In this document: one piece after another, positions 53,040 to 53,920 of the stretch
Numbering within the stretch: the first letter of the stretch is position 1
Layout: each line of letters begins with the position of its first letter
From: Myxococcales bacterium
GTDB taxonomy: Bacteria; Myxococcota_A; Polyangia; Palsa-1104
Length of the DNA: 53,920 nucleotides
NCBI GenBank assembly: GCA_028287105.1
Contig: JAQBQH010000052.1
Coordinates: 1-53,920 of the forward strand
Reading direction: 5' to 3'
The notes under the pieces: generated by a model
The model's input: the letters and a program-made list of their open reading frames with translations, nothing else
Databases searched by the model: none
Told to the model about the DNA's origin: nothing
Position numbers and translations under genes: made by a program

Positions 53040-53717
53040 GTGAGTACCACGCTTCGCGCTGCGTTGATTGTCGTCGCCCTGCTGTCGGCGACGCCTTGCC
53101 TCTCCCAGGAAATCGTCGACGACTACGGTCTGCGGATAGACCTCAACGCGGCAAACACACGGCACTGCGTCATCTCGCCGCGAGAGTTGCGAGTGGCGGG
53201 CGACTGCAAAGGCGTTGGGGTCGACAAGCTCGCTGACAAAGCGGAAGCCGCAATCAAGAAAGCTACGGTACCCGGCGTCGGTGTCGCAGCAGTGGTCCGG
53301 TGGAATTTGGCGCAGTCGACGACGGCGATGATGACTATCATGGCAGCGCCGCCGTCAGCGCCGACGCATGAGAATTTGGGAGATCATCTGGCGGGCTTGT
53401 ACAACGGCCTCCACCCAAATGGTCCACACGTCGTGAGTCGCGTCGATCCAAGACTGCACTATGAGCGGCTGTCCGTTGCCGGCACGCCGACCCTTCGTTG
53501 TGTGTTCGATGCGCAAGCTCCCAGCGTGGGGGACGTTCGCGCAATCGTATACGTCGTGTTTGGGGCGAAGCACCAATACGATTTTCTTTTCATGACCAAG
53601 GCCGCGCACGAGGCTGAGACGCGGGTGTTCGCAGAACAACTGCTGGCGACGATCTCGCTACCCGCACTATCGGCGGACCAACAGCGTCAATTCGGCCGCT
53701 CCAAGTCTGCTCCGTAG
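53040..53717 (+). CDS. exported protein of unknown function, inside the putative element
   Basis: 225 residues. A signal peptide (MSTTLRAALIVVALLSATPCLSQ) precedes a mature domain I do not recognise, with INLNAANTRHCVISP-like order (DLNAANTRHCVI), AAVVRWNLAQSTTAMMTIMAA and IVYVVFGAKHQYDFLFMTKA. The gene is lower in G+C (about 62-65%) than its neighbours left of the tRNA remnant. The start is GTG 53040; no strong ribosome site. If the tRNA half marks an element end, this is its first visible cargo gene. Periplasmic or secreted; function unknown. Confidence 0.65.
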   Translation: MSTTLRAALIVVALLSATPCLSQEIVDDYGLRIDLNAANTRHCVISPRELRVAGDCKGVGVDKLADKAEAAIKKATVPGVGVAAVVRWNLAQSTTAMMTIMAAPPSAPTHENLGDHLAGLYNGLHPNGPHVVSRVDPRLHYERLSVAGTPTLRCVFDAQAPSVGDVRAIVYVVFGAKHQYDFLFMTKAAHEAETRVFAEQLLATISLPALSADQQRQFGRSKSAP

Positions 53718-53920
53718 GGCGCTCCGGGACAGGAGTGCGGCGGGCATTGACCACGTGGCGGTTCGCAATGTCACTCTCCCAGTTCGTCACGGTCGTCTTC
53801 TAGGAAGCGGAGACGGACGTCGACCGTCGAGAAGCGGACCGACAACCGCAGATGTCTCGGAGAGGACTCTCTCCTCGGCTATCGACGGGATGGTCGACTA
53901 GTTCCGACGGGTCCTCCGTC
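53718..53920. other. noncoding end of window
   Basis: About 200 bases without a credible gene. The composition is lower in G+C than the left of the window, consistent with the putative integrated element continuing to the right. No integrase, repeat or second tRNA fragment is visible. Confidence 0.5.

Overview
The window is about 70% G+C, densely coded on both strands, with many GTG/TTG starts, 4-base ATGA overlaps and short gaps. Gene content points to a Myxococcota (delta-proteobacterial) chromosome. The evidence is two Ser/Thr kinases with long TPR tails, hybrid and GAF histidine kinases, HD-GYP and PilZ proteins, an AgmX/PglI-type domain, an ARPP-1 protein, a Cys-rich lipoprotein, FG-GAP, TSP3-OmpA and Big_1 surface proteins, and lipoproteins with Gly-rich 'DLA/DMA' linkers. 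No phage, CRISPR or rRNA genes were seen. This is inference from families, not a taxonomic search.

1-7 kb: the 3' end of a D-2-hydroxyglutarate-dehydrogenase-like flavoprotein converges on serA. Then come an exported ARPP-1 protein, an HTTM-type membrane protein pair, copy 1 of a small-protein/multi-TM module, and a coupled acyltransferase-SDR pair. 7-14 kb (minus strand): HD-GYP protein, SlyD-like PPIase, Ser/Thr kinase-TPR receptor, YqiA-like hydrolase, a secreted unknown and a GDSL lipoprotein. 14-24 kb: GTP-dependent PEP carboxykinase divergent from a Rieske oxygenase, a GAF-PAS histidine kinase, a SnoaL-like protein and a 1268-residue kinase-ATPase-TPR regulator.

24-41 kb is a cell-surface region. 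It holds a GT-C-like membrane protein, a PilZ protein, an Ig-like lipoprotein, a Cys-rich lipoprotein coupled to a TSP3-OmpA protein, a PAS hybrid kinase, an FG-GAP lipoprotein, and a three-gene operon (TPR protein, Big_1 lipoprotein, secreted unknown) behind a long dyad-rich intergenic region. 41-44 kb is a translation/cold-shock cluster: infA, a CspA-type gene with a recognisable promoter and terminator, a 64-residue charged protein, and a RhlE-type helicase.

44-53 kb: phytochelatin-synthase-like protein, response regulators, a GlxA-type regulator divergent from an ABM-fold enzyme, a DMFA-like/NHL lipoprotein, copy 2 of the small-protein/multi-TM module, and a receiver coupled to a kinase-like protein that lacks its histidine and ATPase domain. 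The right end carries the 3' half of a tRNA-Ala(CGC) gene with its terminator but without its 5' half. That is the expected scar of an integrative element starting near 52,921 and running off the window.

The main candidates for undescribed biology are the duplicated 79-residue/multi-TM module (one copy apparently starting at ATT), the tRNA half-site, the degenerate kinase/receiver pair, and the surface operon.
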